Positions 1-6,127 of a DNA stretch of 11,039 bases are shown here, piece by piece. The notes under the pieces are model-generated. The model saw only the letters and a list, made by a program, of their open reading frames with translations, ran no database searches and was not told the DNA's origin. Source of the DNA: Clostridia bacterium (lineage in GTDB: Bacteria > Bacillota > Clostridia > Oscillospirales > CAG-272). The first letter of the stretch is position 1; each line of letters begins with the position of its first letter. A program made the position numbers and the translations under genes. The stretch is from contig JAFYRH010000352.1 in NCBI GenBank assembly GCA_017559555.1, forward strand, positions 1 through 11,039, written 5' to 3'.

Positions 1-6
1 GAGGAT

Positions 7-252
7 ATGATAAACGAGAATTACGTCACCTCCACCGGCGAATTTTACTATGATGCCCACCCTCGTGGGTCCGATCATTTACAATGGACAAACGAGCATG
101 GCGACATGGAAAGCATAAGACATAACCACCATATTGAGAAATTTCAAACCACCGATCAAACATTAAAAGATGGTTACTACAAAGGCACCATCGTTTACTC
201 ACCACGCGGCGACGTTTTGCTCTGGTGGGATGCCGAGCCGATAGGCGATTAA
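7..252 (+). CDS. Small hypothetical protein, possibly the 3' end of a longer gene
   Basis: An open frame encodes 81 residues from the ATG at base 7. It is rich in His, Asp, Tyr and Trp, contains an RHNHH stretch near residue 39, and ends in a segment with a WW pair. I do not recognise the family. A GAGG at bases 1-4 precedes the ATG by only two bases, which is short for a ribosome binding site. The frame is also open back to base 1 without a stop, so this may be the C-terminal part of a larger protein whose start lies outside the window. The stop falls about 14 bases before a compound palindromic repeat. There is no signal peptide or membrane segment. It is predicted to be real because it is open over the whole available stretch and has no better competitor on either strand, but no function can be given. 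Confidence 0.45.
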   Translation: MINENYVTSTGEFYYDAHPRGSDHLQWTNEHGDMESIRHNHHIEKFQTTDQTLKDGYYKGTIVYSPRGDVLLWWDAEPIGD

Positions 253-265
253 GCACCATTCTGTT

Positions 266-380
266 AAGCCTCTCCCTGTGGGAGAGGTGGCAAATGCGCT
301 CGCGCCATTTGACGGAGAGGGCTTTATTGCTTTTCCCTCTCAGTCGCCTTGCGGCGCCAGCTCTCCCGTGGGGAGAGTCT
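266..380. repeat. Compound palindromic (REP/BIME-like) repeat, two inverted units
   Basis: Unit A runs from 269 to about 321. It has a hairpin of CCTCTCCC (269-276) with GGGAGAGG (280-287), then GGTGGCAAAT (286-295), a variable hairpin closed by CAAATG (291-296) and CATTTG (306-311), and ATTTGACGGA (307-316) leading into GAGAGGG. Unit B (about 335-377) is the same layout in reverse: CCCTCT (335-340), a CGCC/GGCG hairpin (345-348/353-356), and CTCTCCC (361-367) with GGGAGAG (371-377). AGAGGG (316-321) can pair with CCCTCT (335-340), which folds the two units together. A third copy of the family lies at 10948-11021. There is no T-tract after the stems, so this is not a simple terminator. The rest of the 253-479 gap, bases 381-479, shows nothing clear except the dusB ribosome binding site. 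Confidence 0.85.
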
Positions 381-479
381 CTCGCTAAAACCGAGCTTTC
401 AAAGTTGTTTTTAGTTCCTTTAACGTTTCAACAAGGGCTTTTAATAAAAGTTAGAAAAACCACAAAAACGGAGACCGTT

Positions 480-1487
480 ATGAAAATTGCTGACATTACA
501 ATCAAAAACGGAATATGTCTTGCTCCCTTGGCGGGGGTGAGTGACCGCACCTTTCGCGCGATGGCGCGTCGGTTCGGCGCAGAGTACACCGTGAGTGAAA
601 TGGTGTCGGCAAAGGCGCTTTGCTACGAGCAGCTTTGCAAGCGCCCCGTCACCGAGGAGCGCACCAAAACCGCTCCTTTGGCGGCAGTTCTGCGCGAGGA
701 GCTCCCCATGGCGGTTCAGTTGTTTGGCGCAGAGCCCGAATTCGTGGCGCGTGCCGCACAGTTGCTCGAGAGCAACGACTATCGCGGATGCATCAGCGAG
801 GTTCCCCCATCCATCATTGACATCAATATGGGTTGCCCGATGGCGAAGATCGTTGGCAACGGTGAGGGTTCTGCACTGATAAAAAATCCCGCTTTAGCCG
901 CAGACGTGGTGCGAAAAACGGTAGACGCTGTCAAAATTCCCGTCACCGTCAAGATTCGCGCAGGATGGGACAAGGATAGCATCAACGCGGTGGAGCTTGC
1001 CAAACGTCTTGCCGATGCGGGCGCCTCGATGATCTGTGTGCACGGTCGCACAAGAGAGCAAATGTATGCCGGCAAAGCCGATTGGAGCATCATTCGCGAG
1101 GTCAAAAAAGCGGTGGATATTCCCGTTGTGGGCAACGGTGATATCTTCTCAGGCGCGGATGCGCTCCGCATGTTCGAGGAGACCGGTTGCGACGGCATTA
1201 TGATCGCGCGCGGCGCGCAAGGAAACCCGTGGATCTTTGCCGAAATCCTCTCTGCAATCGAAGGAAAAGCATACACACCCCCGACGTTCGAGGAGCGTTT
1301 TGAGGTCGCACTCGAGCACGCGCGCGGACTTGTTGGGGAAAAGGGAGAACGCGTGGGTGTTTCGGAAAGCCGAAAGCATCTTGCGTGGTATCTGCACGGA
1401 ATGCGCGGCGCGGCAATTGCCCGCAACGCGGTGATGCAAGCCACAACCCTTGCCGAGATTGAACAAATTTTAGCTTCGCTTTTGTAA
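480..1487 (+). CDS. dusB: tRNA-dihydrouridine synthase, DusB family
   Basis: This 335-residue flavoenzyme is predicted to reduce specific uridines in the D-loop of tRNA to dihydrouridine using FMN and NAD(P)H in the cytoplasm. The N-terminal TIM barrel begins with the family signature APLAGVSDRTFR (residues 15-26). Next comes DINMGCPMAKI (114-124), with the catalytic cysteine at C119. CVHGRTREQMY (186-196), VVGNGDIFS (216-224) and the phosphate-binding IARGAQGNPWIF (242-253) follow. The C-terminal helical tRNA-binding part carries RKHLAWYLHGMRG (298-310). The length is normal for DusB (about 320-340). The start at 480 is chosen because GGAGA lies at 470-474 and the family begins here; an in-frame extension back to base 225 would translate through the repeat and is rejected. 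No promoter is obvious upstream. In Bacilli, dusB often sits beside a class II lysS; here lysS is of class I and lies 6 kb away. Confidence 0.95.
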   Translation: MKIADITIKNGICLAPLAGVSDRTFRAMARRFGAEYTVSEMVSAKALCYEQLCKRPVTEERTKTAPLAAVLREELPMAVQLFGAEPEFVARAAQLLESNDYRGCISEVPPSIIDINMGCPMAKIVGNGEGSALIKNPALAADVVRKTVDAVKIPVTVKIRAGWDKDSINAVELAKRLADAGASMICVHGRTREQMYAGKADWSIIREVKKAVDIPVVGNGDIFSGADALRMFEETGCDGIMIARGAQGNPWIFAEILSAIEGKAYTPPTFEERFEVALEHARGLVGEKGERVGVSESRKHLAWYLHGMRGAAIARNAVMQATTLAEIEQILASLL

Positions 1488-1503
1488 AAAAGTGAAATAA
1501 GCA

Positions 1504-1532
1504 TTGACTTTTTGGCAATTCCGTGGTATCAT
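1504..1532 (+). promoter_or_regulatory. Sigma-A promoter of the 98-residue gene
   Basis: TTGACT (1504-1509) is followed after exactly 17 bases by TATCAT (1527-1532), placing the transcription start near 1539. The AGGAGG ribosome binding site at 1561-1566 precedes the ATG at 1576 by 9 bases. The small gene is therefore expressed on its own rather than only by read-through from dusB. Confidence 0.75.
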
Positions 1533-1575
1533 AGTAAGAGACACATTGATAACAACCCATAGGAGGATACGATAA

Positions 1576-1872
1576 ATGGCAGATACAAGAAAAAAAGTAG
1601 AGGGCAAGTTCCTCGAATATTTGGATAAGCCGCTGGTTCGCGAAGGCAACACCATTTGCTATGGCGATATGAACGAAAGCTGTATTTTGGTTCTTGAAAT
1701 TATGTCCTACAAGGAAGTAGAAGGCAAAAAGCTCCCCAAGGACGTTTTCATTCAAGTTATCGACTCCAAGGATCCCAACAAGATTCTCAAGCAAGGCAAA
1801 AAAGAAGGTCTTTACGATGCTTTCAGCGTAGGTCTTGTTTGGCTTGACCTCGCACTCAAAGCCGCAAAATAA
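1576..1872 (+). CDS. Conserved-looking small protein of unknown function (98 residues)
   Basis: I do not recognise a named family. The protein is soluble, lysine-rich and mixed alpha/beta in appearance, with no signal peptide, membrane segment or metal-binding cluster. A beta-rich middle (NTICYGDMNESCILVLEI, residues 26-43) is followed by KDVFIQVIDSKDP (55-67), and an amphipathic or hydrophobic C-terminal helix (AFSVGLVWLDLALKAAK) closes it. Expression signals are excellent: a near-consensus promoter, a perfect AGGAGG ribosome binding site and a strong intrinsic terminator directly after the stop. Such a monocistronic arrangement suggests an abundant small cytosolic protein. The start is fixed by the ribosome binding site. 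A role in translation or stress is conceivable but is not shown by the sequence. Confidence 0.85.
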   Translation: MADTRKKVEGKFLEYLDKPLVREGNTICYGDMNESCILVLEIMSYKEVEGKKLPKDVFIQVIDSKDPNKILKQGKKEGLYDAFSVGLVWLDLALKAAK

Positions 1873-1876
1873 TTAC

Positions 1877-1922
1877 AAAAAAAGATACGGTATGGCGAAA
1901 AACGTCATACCGTATCTTTTTT
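1877..1922. terminator. Bidirectional intrinsic terminator
   Basis: GATACGGTATG (1884-1894) pairs perfectly with CATACCGTATC (1906-1916), flanked by an A-run at 1877-1883 and a T-run at 1917-1922. It ends the plus-strand 98-residue gene (stop at 1872). Read on the other strand it also has a U-tract, so it ends the minus-strand lipoprotein gene (stop at 1933) as well. Confidence 0.92.
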
Positions 1923-1932
1923 GTTTTGTTCT

Positions 1933-3510
1933 TTATGAATCCCCTAAGGGGTTGCGCAGCTGCTCGAGGGTATCCTCAATTTTGGGATTTACCGAAGCCT
2001 CAATACCGTTAACGGCAGAAGCATACGGATTGGCGGTTGCGTAGGAAAGCTCCCACAGCATTGTTTCAAGTCCGCCCCAATCGTACATCAGAGCAATGTC
2101 ATAAACCAACGATTGTCTGACAACGTCAAGTACTTCGCGCGAACCGTTGTCGCGAGCGGCGTTGAGGTAGATGGTTCTTTCATAGTAAGCATCCATAGTG
2201 GAGCCGCTCAAGCTGGAATAAACCGCCATAATTTCGAGCATACGCTCTGCATATTCGGTGTTTTCGAGCATATTGGGGAGTGTCCACAAATGCGCCCAGT
2301 TGTTAAAATAAATAACACTGTTGTAATCTTGTCCTTCCTCAAAAACGGGACAAGGCAAAATACCGTATTCGAACTCGGCAAAGGGATAAATCTCTGTTCT
2401 GATTTCAAACAACGAGCAATCCATAAACAACAACTCGCCCGTGAGGAAGTTTTGGTCGAGAATGGAGGATTGTGCACGCGGAATCCAAGGAGTGGAAACA
2501 ACGTGGTTGAAATGATCGTAGATGTAATTTGCTAGGTTTTGGTTTTTCTCCTCATGAATGGTCAGTACGGGAATGCCGTCATCGTTTTTGGTTGTGATGC
2601 GACCGCCCGAAGCGTAAAAATACCACAACGTGGAGTAGAAATATTGGTGGTAACCCATTGTGTCACCTTTATCGATAACACTCAAATCGTCACCGTCGTT
2701 TTTATCAACGTCAATGTTTGCCTGCGTTGCAATTTTGAGCAGTACATCCATCGTCCACTTTTTAGCGGTAACGAGGTTGTAAATGTTAGAATAGAGCTGG
2801 TTGCCGTCAAACAAGTCGTCAACAATACTATCCTTCATATCCTCGTAAAACTCCATATTAACAAGAGAAAGACCCGCAACCTCGAGTGTGGAAATGTTCA
2901 TATCGCCACTAATGAAGTAAAGGTTATCTTCGATAGACAGCTCGTGAATGGAGTTTTGGTCAAAGGACGGATGGCTCAAATTGGTGTAGGTCGTGTCGTT
3001 GAGATCGAGCAACAGATTTTGAGTAGCGGCTTGCGCTGCGGGCTTGGCAGAAAGAATAGCCAAATCGTAGGTGTCGCCGTTGGTATAGAACAATCTCAAT
3101 TGGTCGATTTGATTACCGTTGGATGCAAATTGACGAATTCTGCAGTTGTAATCCGCCTCGATGCGGTTGTTTCTTGTGTAAACGGCAAACGAAATAACGT
3201 CTTGCTCGCTGTTTGCTTCATCAATCCAAAAGTCGATGCAACGGTAAAGATTGTTACCGCTTGCCAATTGCTCGTCGAGAGTGTCACCTGCAAAATCGCG
3301 AACGTATGCCTTGTAGGTGTAACCGTCCATATCGATGATGTCGGGTTTTTCGATATCAGCATCGGGATCGACCGTTGTAACGACACTCGATGTCGGTTTT
3401 TTGTTTTGGTTGCTTGCCGGCTTCTTCTTTTTTTGATTACACGAAACCGCACACGGCAAAAGCATACACAGTGCCAATAGGCAAATAAGCATTTTGGTTG
3501 CTGTTTTCAT
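1933..3510 (-). CDS. Extracellular solute-binding lipoprotein (ABC transporter family 1-like)
   Basis: The 525-residue product has a classical lipoprotein signal peptide: Lys near the N-terminus, a hydrophobic core (residues 7-19), then AVSC with the predicted lipidated cysteine at C24. A Lys/Asn/Ser/Thr-rich tether (25-50) follows. The mature part looks like the family 1 extracellular solute-binding proteins common in gut Clostridia, with a DTYDLAILSA-type segment in the N-lobe, FLTGELLFMDCSLFE and EYGILPCPVFEE (the usual position of the GILPxP motif), and an aromatic-rich C-lobe. It should sit on the outer face of the membrane and bind a sugar, oligosaccharide or peptide. No permease or ATPase gene is next to it, so it is an orphan. 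The ATG at 3510 has AGGAG at 3517-3521 and a perfect promoter upstream. Ligand unknown; the exact subfamily is inference. Confidence 0.85.
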   Translation of the reverse strand: MKTATKMLICLLALCMLLPCAVSCNQKKKKPASNQNKKPTSSVVTTVDPDADIEKPDIIDMDGYTYKAYVRDFAGDTLDEQLASGNNLYRCIDFWIDEANSEQDVISFAVYTRNNRIEADYNCRIRQFASNGNQIDQLRLFYTNGDTYDLAILSAKPAAQAATQNLLLDLNDTTYTNLSHPSFDQNSIHELSIEDNLYFISGDMNISTLEVAGLSLVNMEFYEDMKDSIVDDLFDGNQLYSNIYNLVTAKKWTMDVLLKIATQANIDVDKNDGDDLSVIDKGDTMGYHQYFYSTLWYFYASGGRITTKNDDGIPVLTIHEEKNQNLANYIYDHFNHVVSTPWIPRAQSSILDQNFLTGELLFMDCSLFEIRTEIYPFAEFEYGILPCPVFEEGQDYNSVIYFNNWAHLWTLPNMLENTEYAERMLEIMAVYSSLSGSTMDAYYERTIYLNAARDNGSREVLDVVRQSLVYDIALMYDWGGLETMLWELSYATANPYASAVNGIEASVNPKIEDTLEQLRNPLGDS

Positions 3511-3549
3511 TTTTTTCTCCTAAACGACACAAAAAAATCAACTATTAGT

Positions 3550-3578
3550 ATTATAACAAATCAACCATCGGTTGTCAA
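3550..3578 (-). promoter_or_regulatory. Consensus sigma-A promoter of the lipoprotein gene
   Basis: On the minus strand, TTGACA (3578-3573) and TATAAT (3555-3550) are separated by exactly 17 bases, a perfect match to the sigma-A consensus at both elements. The leader to the ATG at 3510 is about 33 bases, too short for a riboswitch. No clear operator is visible around it. Confidence 0.9.
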
Positions 3579-3625
3579 GTTTTTTCCGAGATTTTACAAA
3601 ACATCCCTTCTTTTAATTCTGTTTT

Positions 3626-3663
3626 AAAAAAGCACACGAAGTTGCCCTCTTCGTGTGCTTTTT
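3626..3663 (-). terminator. Intrinsic terminator after the rnhA / small-protein unit
   Basis: GCACACGAAG (3632-3641) pairs perfectly with CTTCGTGTGC (3649-3658) around a 7-base loop. A-runs at 3626-3631 become the U-tract on the minus strand, and T-runs at 3659-3663 make it potentially bidirectional. It lies 13-18 bases after the stop of the minus-strand gene at 3676 and insulates it from the strong lipoprotein promoter. Confidence 0.88.
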
Positions 3664-3675
3664 CTGTTAAAATCA

Positions 3676-3957
3676 TCAAAATTCAAGAGTTTGCTTTCTG
3701 TAGCCTCTGTTACCGGAACGTCTTGTGTAGTTGACAATTCCGTCTTCTTCCACTTCTGTTGTGTCGTATGCAGCTTGCGCTTCCAATTCTTTCAGGCGAG
3801 CCTGAATTCTTTCGAGGTATGCTTCCTCACAGCCCAATTCAATTTCGAGATACGCCTTGTGGAATTCACCGACGATGGAACAAAGTTGTATCTCCTCTCT
3901 CGCCTTTTGTGCGAATTTTGCGTTTTTGCGTTCTCTTCTTGTTTCTCTCGTTTTCAT
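3676..3957 (-). CDS. Small highly charged protein of unknown function (93 residues)
   Basis: The product is not recognised. Its N-terminus is strongly basic (MKTRETRRERKNAKFAQKAR), the middle is a glutamate-rich amphipathic helix or coiled coil (about residues 35-65, LERIQARLKELEAQA), and the tail is basic and Gly/Arg-containing (TRRSGNRGYRKQ). Nothing suggests secretion or a membrane. The start at 3957 is preferred over an in-frame TTG at 3999 because AGGAGAT lies at 3970-3964, upstream at normal spacing, and the TTG would overlap the rnhA stop with no binding site. The gene lies 38 bases downstream of rnhA on the same strand with a terminator after it, so the two are probably co-transcribed. 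The basic character fits a nucleic-acid-binding protein, but that is inference. Confidence 0.7.
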   Translation of the reverse strand: MKTRETRRERKNAKFAQKAREEIQLCSIVGEFHKAYLEIELGCEEAYLERIQARLKELEAQAAYDTTEVEEDGIVNYTRRSGNRGYRKQTLEF

Positions 3958-3995
3958 CGTTTTATCTCCTTTTTTCGTATATACGTAATGCAAAA

Positions 3996-4472
3996 TCAAA
4001 TGTTTTCGCCATCGGGAGCATCTGCTGTGGTCGGCTCGGGGAAGCTATCGGCAAACGCGGTTGCAAGCTTATCGCACCGCTCGTTATACGGGTGTCCGTC
4101 GTGCCCCTTGACCCATACGAGCTCGACCTCGTGAGTGTCGAGAAGATTTAAAAGCTTCTCCCACAAATCGGGATTGAGAGCCGGGGATTTGTCGGCTTTA
4201 CGCCATCCTTTAGCCTTCCAAGATCTCGCCCATCCTTGCTCAATTGCATCAACAAGATATTTGGAATCTGACGTAAGCGTAACACGGCAGGGCTCTTTGA
4301 GCGCTGCGAGTGCTTCGATTGCCGCCGTAAGCTCCATGCGGTTGTTGGTGGTCATTGCCTCACCGCCCGACATCTCACGCTCGATGCCGCGATAAACAAG
4401 CACCGCTCCCCAACCGCCTCTACCCGGGTTTCCCCGGCAGGCACCGTCGGTGTAAATTTCTACGTGCTTCAT
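3996..4472 (-). CDS. rnhA: Ribonuclease HI
   Basis: The 158-residue enzyme is predicted to cut the RNA strand of RNA-DNA hybrids, removing R-loops and Okazaki primers. All active-site residues are present and fall almost exactly at E. coli numbering: D9 in [12 protein letters not shown]47 in [10 protein letters not shown]69 in TSDSKYL, H124 in WVKGHDGH and D134 in NERCD. The basic handle ([14 protein letters not shown], residues 82-95) is intact, as in E. coli RNase HI and unlike handle-less forms. The C-terminus ends in a short acidic, Pro-rich tail. The ATG at 4472 has AGGCGG eight bases upstream; a GTG three codons earlier (4481) overlaps that site and is less likely. Its own promoter lies just upstream. 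Confidence 0.96.
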   Translation of the reverse strand: MKHVEIYTDGACRGNPGRGGWGAVLVYRGIEREMSGGEAMTTNNRMELTAAIEALAALKEPCRVTLTSDSKYLVDAIEQGWARSWKAKGWRKADKSPALNPDLWEKLLNLLDTHEVELVWVKGHDGHPYNERCDKLATAFADSFPEPTTADAPDGENI

Positions 4473-4504
4473 CAAAAGCACCGCCTTTCGTTGTTTCTGC
4501 CTTC

Positions 4505-4533
4505 ATTATACACGAAAAAAATCAAATTTTCAA
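4505..4533 (-). promoter_or_regulatory. Sigma-A promoter of rnhA
   Basis: On the minus strand, TTGAAA (4533-4528) and TATAAT (4510-4505) are 17 bases apart. The start of transcription would be near 4498, giving a leader of about 26 bases to the ATG at 4472. It lies immediately beyond the tail of the terminator that closes the upstream carrier operon. Confidence 0.85.
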
Positions 4534-4540
4534 GAGGATA

Positions 4541-4586
4541 TGAAAAAATAAATAGAAAAGGCAACACCGACCGAAGTGATGTTGCC
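4541..4586 (-). terminator. Intrinsic terminator of the acyltransferase-carrier operon
   Basis: GGCAACA (4560-4566) and TGTTGCC (4580-4586) form a 7-base-pair stem. Read on the minus strand, the stem is followed by a U-rich tail (4559-4541, broken by a few A and C). It lies about 60 bases after the carrier stop at 4646 and just before the rnhA promoter. The stretch 4587-4645 shows nothing else. Confidence 0.7.
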
Positions 4587-4645
4587 CGTTTCTTAGCTAT
4601 TGATTCAATAAACTTTTGCTCGTTCAAAGCGCACGTGTCAATCTA

Positions 4646-6127
4646 TTACAACCCAATAAAGACCGCCAGCATTAAGAACGCGATAGAGAGAACCATCAAG
4701 AAGAGCTGGAACAGAATGGTCTTTTTGAACCATTGTGCAAAGCTGACGTCCGCAAGTCCCAAGCCTACAAGCAGGGTGCCGCAGGTGGGGTACAAAACGT
4801 TGGTGTATCCATCGGCAAACAAATAGGTCAGAATGATGACCGTTTTGCTGATGCCCTCGATGGGTGCCAATGTCAGCATGGGGATGATGAGAACCGCCTT
4901 TGCGGATGCGCTCGGAATGAAAAACTCGATAATCAGCACGAACGCATACAAAATAACAACCGCGAGATAAGGCGAAATGTTGGTAACGGAATTGTAGAAA
5001 TAATAGAAGATGGTGTGCAAAATGTTGCCCTCTTGCGCAATGTGCGTAATACCAAACGCAATCATAATAATAACGATGGAGGGGAGAACATCTTTAACAC
5101 CTTTGACAAAGCTCTTGCCGAGTTGCTTGTATGTACCGAGCAAAAGCTTGCCGACGATAACCGTTCCCACAATAAATGCAACCGCCATGAAGACCATTGC
5201 AAGAGAACGCAAAGAATCGATTGCCGTTGTAACGATAACCGACAACAGAGCAACAGAGAACAACACCGTAATCATTTTTGCCTTGCGGATATCATCCTTG
5301 TGTTCCTCGGGAGTGACCATCACAAAGCCGTCAACGTCAAATTTTTCGGTTGCTTTCTTTTCATCGCTCTTTGCCAAGGTAGTCAAAAACAAAGCGGTAA
5401 TAACATACATCACAACAAAAATGATGCAACGGTACCACATTCCGTCAGTCACACTTGTTCCTGCGGCAATGGATGCGGTTCCAATGGTGAGGGGGTTGGT
5501 GATTGCTGTGGTAAAGCCTACGCCCGATGCAATCAAAACAAAGGAGATTGCCGTAAAGCGCGACCAGTTGAGCGCCACGCACAACATTGCAAATACGGGG
5601 TAAAGAATTAGCAGCTGCTCTTGCAGACCAAACACCGCCGACAAAATCATAATCACTGCGGTGATGACCCAAATAGCGGCAAAGCGCTTTGCGTGGAGTC
5701 TCTCCATAATCACTCTGACAAGCGAGACAAGTCCGCCGCTTTCTTCCAACACCTTAAAGGTTCCGCCAAGCACCAAAAGCAGCGCAATGATCATAATCAT
5801 ATTGGTGCTGTTGACACCAAAAATGAGTGCTTCAAAGGGAGAGGTCAACCAACGGTATACGGGCAGACGGGATGTGTTTTCTCCCTCTTCCAGCTCGCGG
5901 TAAGAATCGATGACGATCTGCTTGTTGAGCGACTCGTCGGTGGTATATTGATAAAAAGGCTCATTCGCTTTGGTTTCGTCGGTTGTGTAAACGGTGTAAC
6001 GTCCTGCGGGAATCACATACGTGAGCACGCCCACAACCACCAAAACAGCCAAGAGAATTGCAACAACGGTGATAAAACTTTTGAGTCCAAACTTTACTTT
6101 TACGTCGAGTTCTTTTGATTTACCCAT
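4646..6127 (-). CDS. YfcC-family (DcuC/ArcD-like) integral membrane carrier
   Basis: The 493-residue polytopic membrane protein belongs to the YfcC/C4-dicarboxylate anaerobic carrier-like group of the ion transporter superfamily. These are secondary carriers for small carboxylates or amino acids, and the substrate here cannot be told. TM1 spans about residues 18-38 and ends in the family motif VIPAGRY (38-44). An extracytoplasmic loop (45-95) precedes a bundle of further helices. The re-entrant substrate loops are recognisable as TNPLTIGTASIAAG (210-223) in the first half and FIPSASAKAVLIIP (403-416) with ADGYTNVLYPT (438-448) in the second. A hydrophilic cytoplasmic linker lies at 252-283. 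The ATG at 6127 has AAGGAG just upstream; an upstream in-frame extension to 6214 lies inside the preceding gene and is rejected. It overlaps the stop of that gene by 8 bases, so translation is probably coupled. Confidence 0.9.
   Translation of the reverse strand: MGKSKELDVKVKFGLKSFITVVAILLAVLVVVGVLTYVIPAGRYTVYTTDETKANEPFYQYTTDESLNKQIVIDSYRELEEGENTSRLPVYRWLTSPFEALIFGVNSTNMIMIIALLLVLGGTFKVLEESGGLVSLVRVIMERLHAKRFAAIWVITAVIMILSAVFGLQEQLLILYPVFAMLCVALNWSRFTAISFVLIASGVGFTTAITNPLTIGTASIAAGTSVTDGMWYRCIIFVVMYVITALFLTTLAKSDEKKATEKFDVDGFVMVTPEEHKDDIRKAKMITVLFSVALLSVIVTTAIDSLRSLAMVFMAVAFIVGTVIVGKLLLGTYKQLGKSFVKGVKDVLPSIVIIMIAFGITHIAQEGNILHTIFYYFYNSVTNISPYLAVVILYAFVLIIEFFIPSASAKAVLIIPMLTLAPIEGISKTVIILTYLFADGYTNVLYPTCGTLLVGLGLADVSFAQWFKKTILFQLFLMVLSIAFLMLAVFIGL

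Noticed and set aside
253..400. A CRISPR array
   Set aside because: The repeats are inverted palindromic units of differing sequence, not direct repeats with spacers, and no cas gene is present.
225..479. An 85-codon N-terminal extension of dusB
   Set aside because: It would translate through the palindromic repeat. The family starts at the ATG at 480, which has its own GGAGA.
2539..3480. A 313-codon plus-strand frame opposite the lipoprotein gene
   Set aside because: The minus-strand gene has a signal peptide, lipobox, promoter, ribosome binding site and terminator. The antisense product is low-complexity Val/Ile/Asn-rich and has no family features.
4733..5611. A 292-codon plus-strand frame opposite the YfcC-family gene
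   Set aside because: The hydrophilic, His/Asn/Gln-rich translation is the expected mirror of a membrane protein gene. The real gene is on the minus strand with clear motifs.
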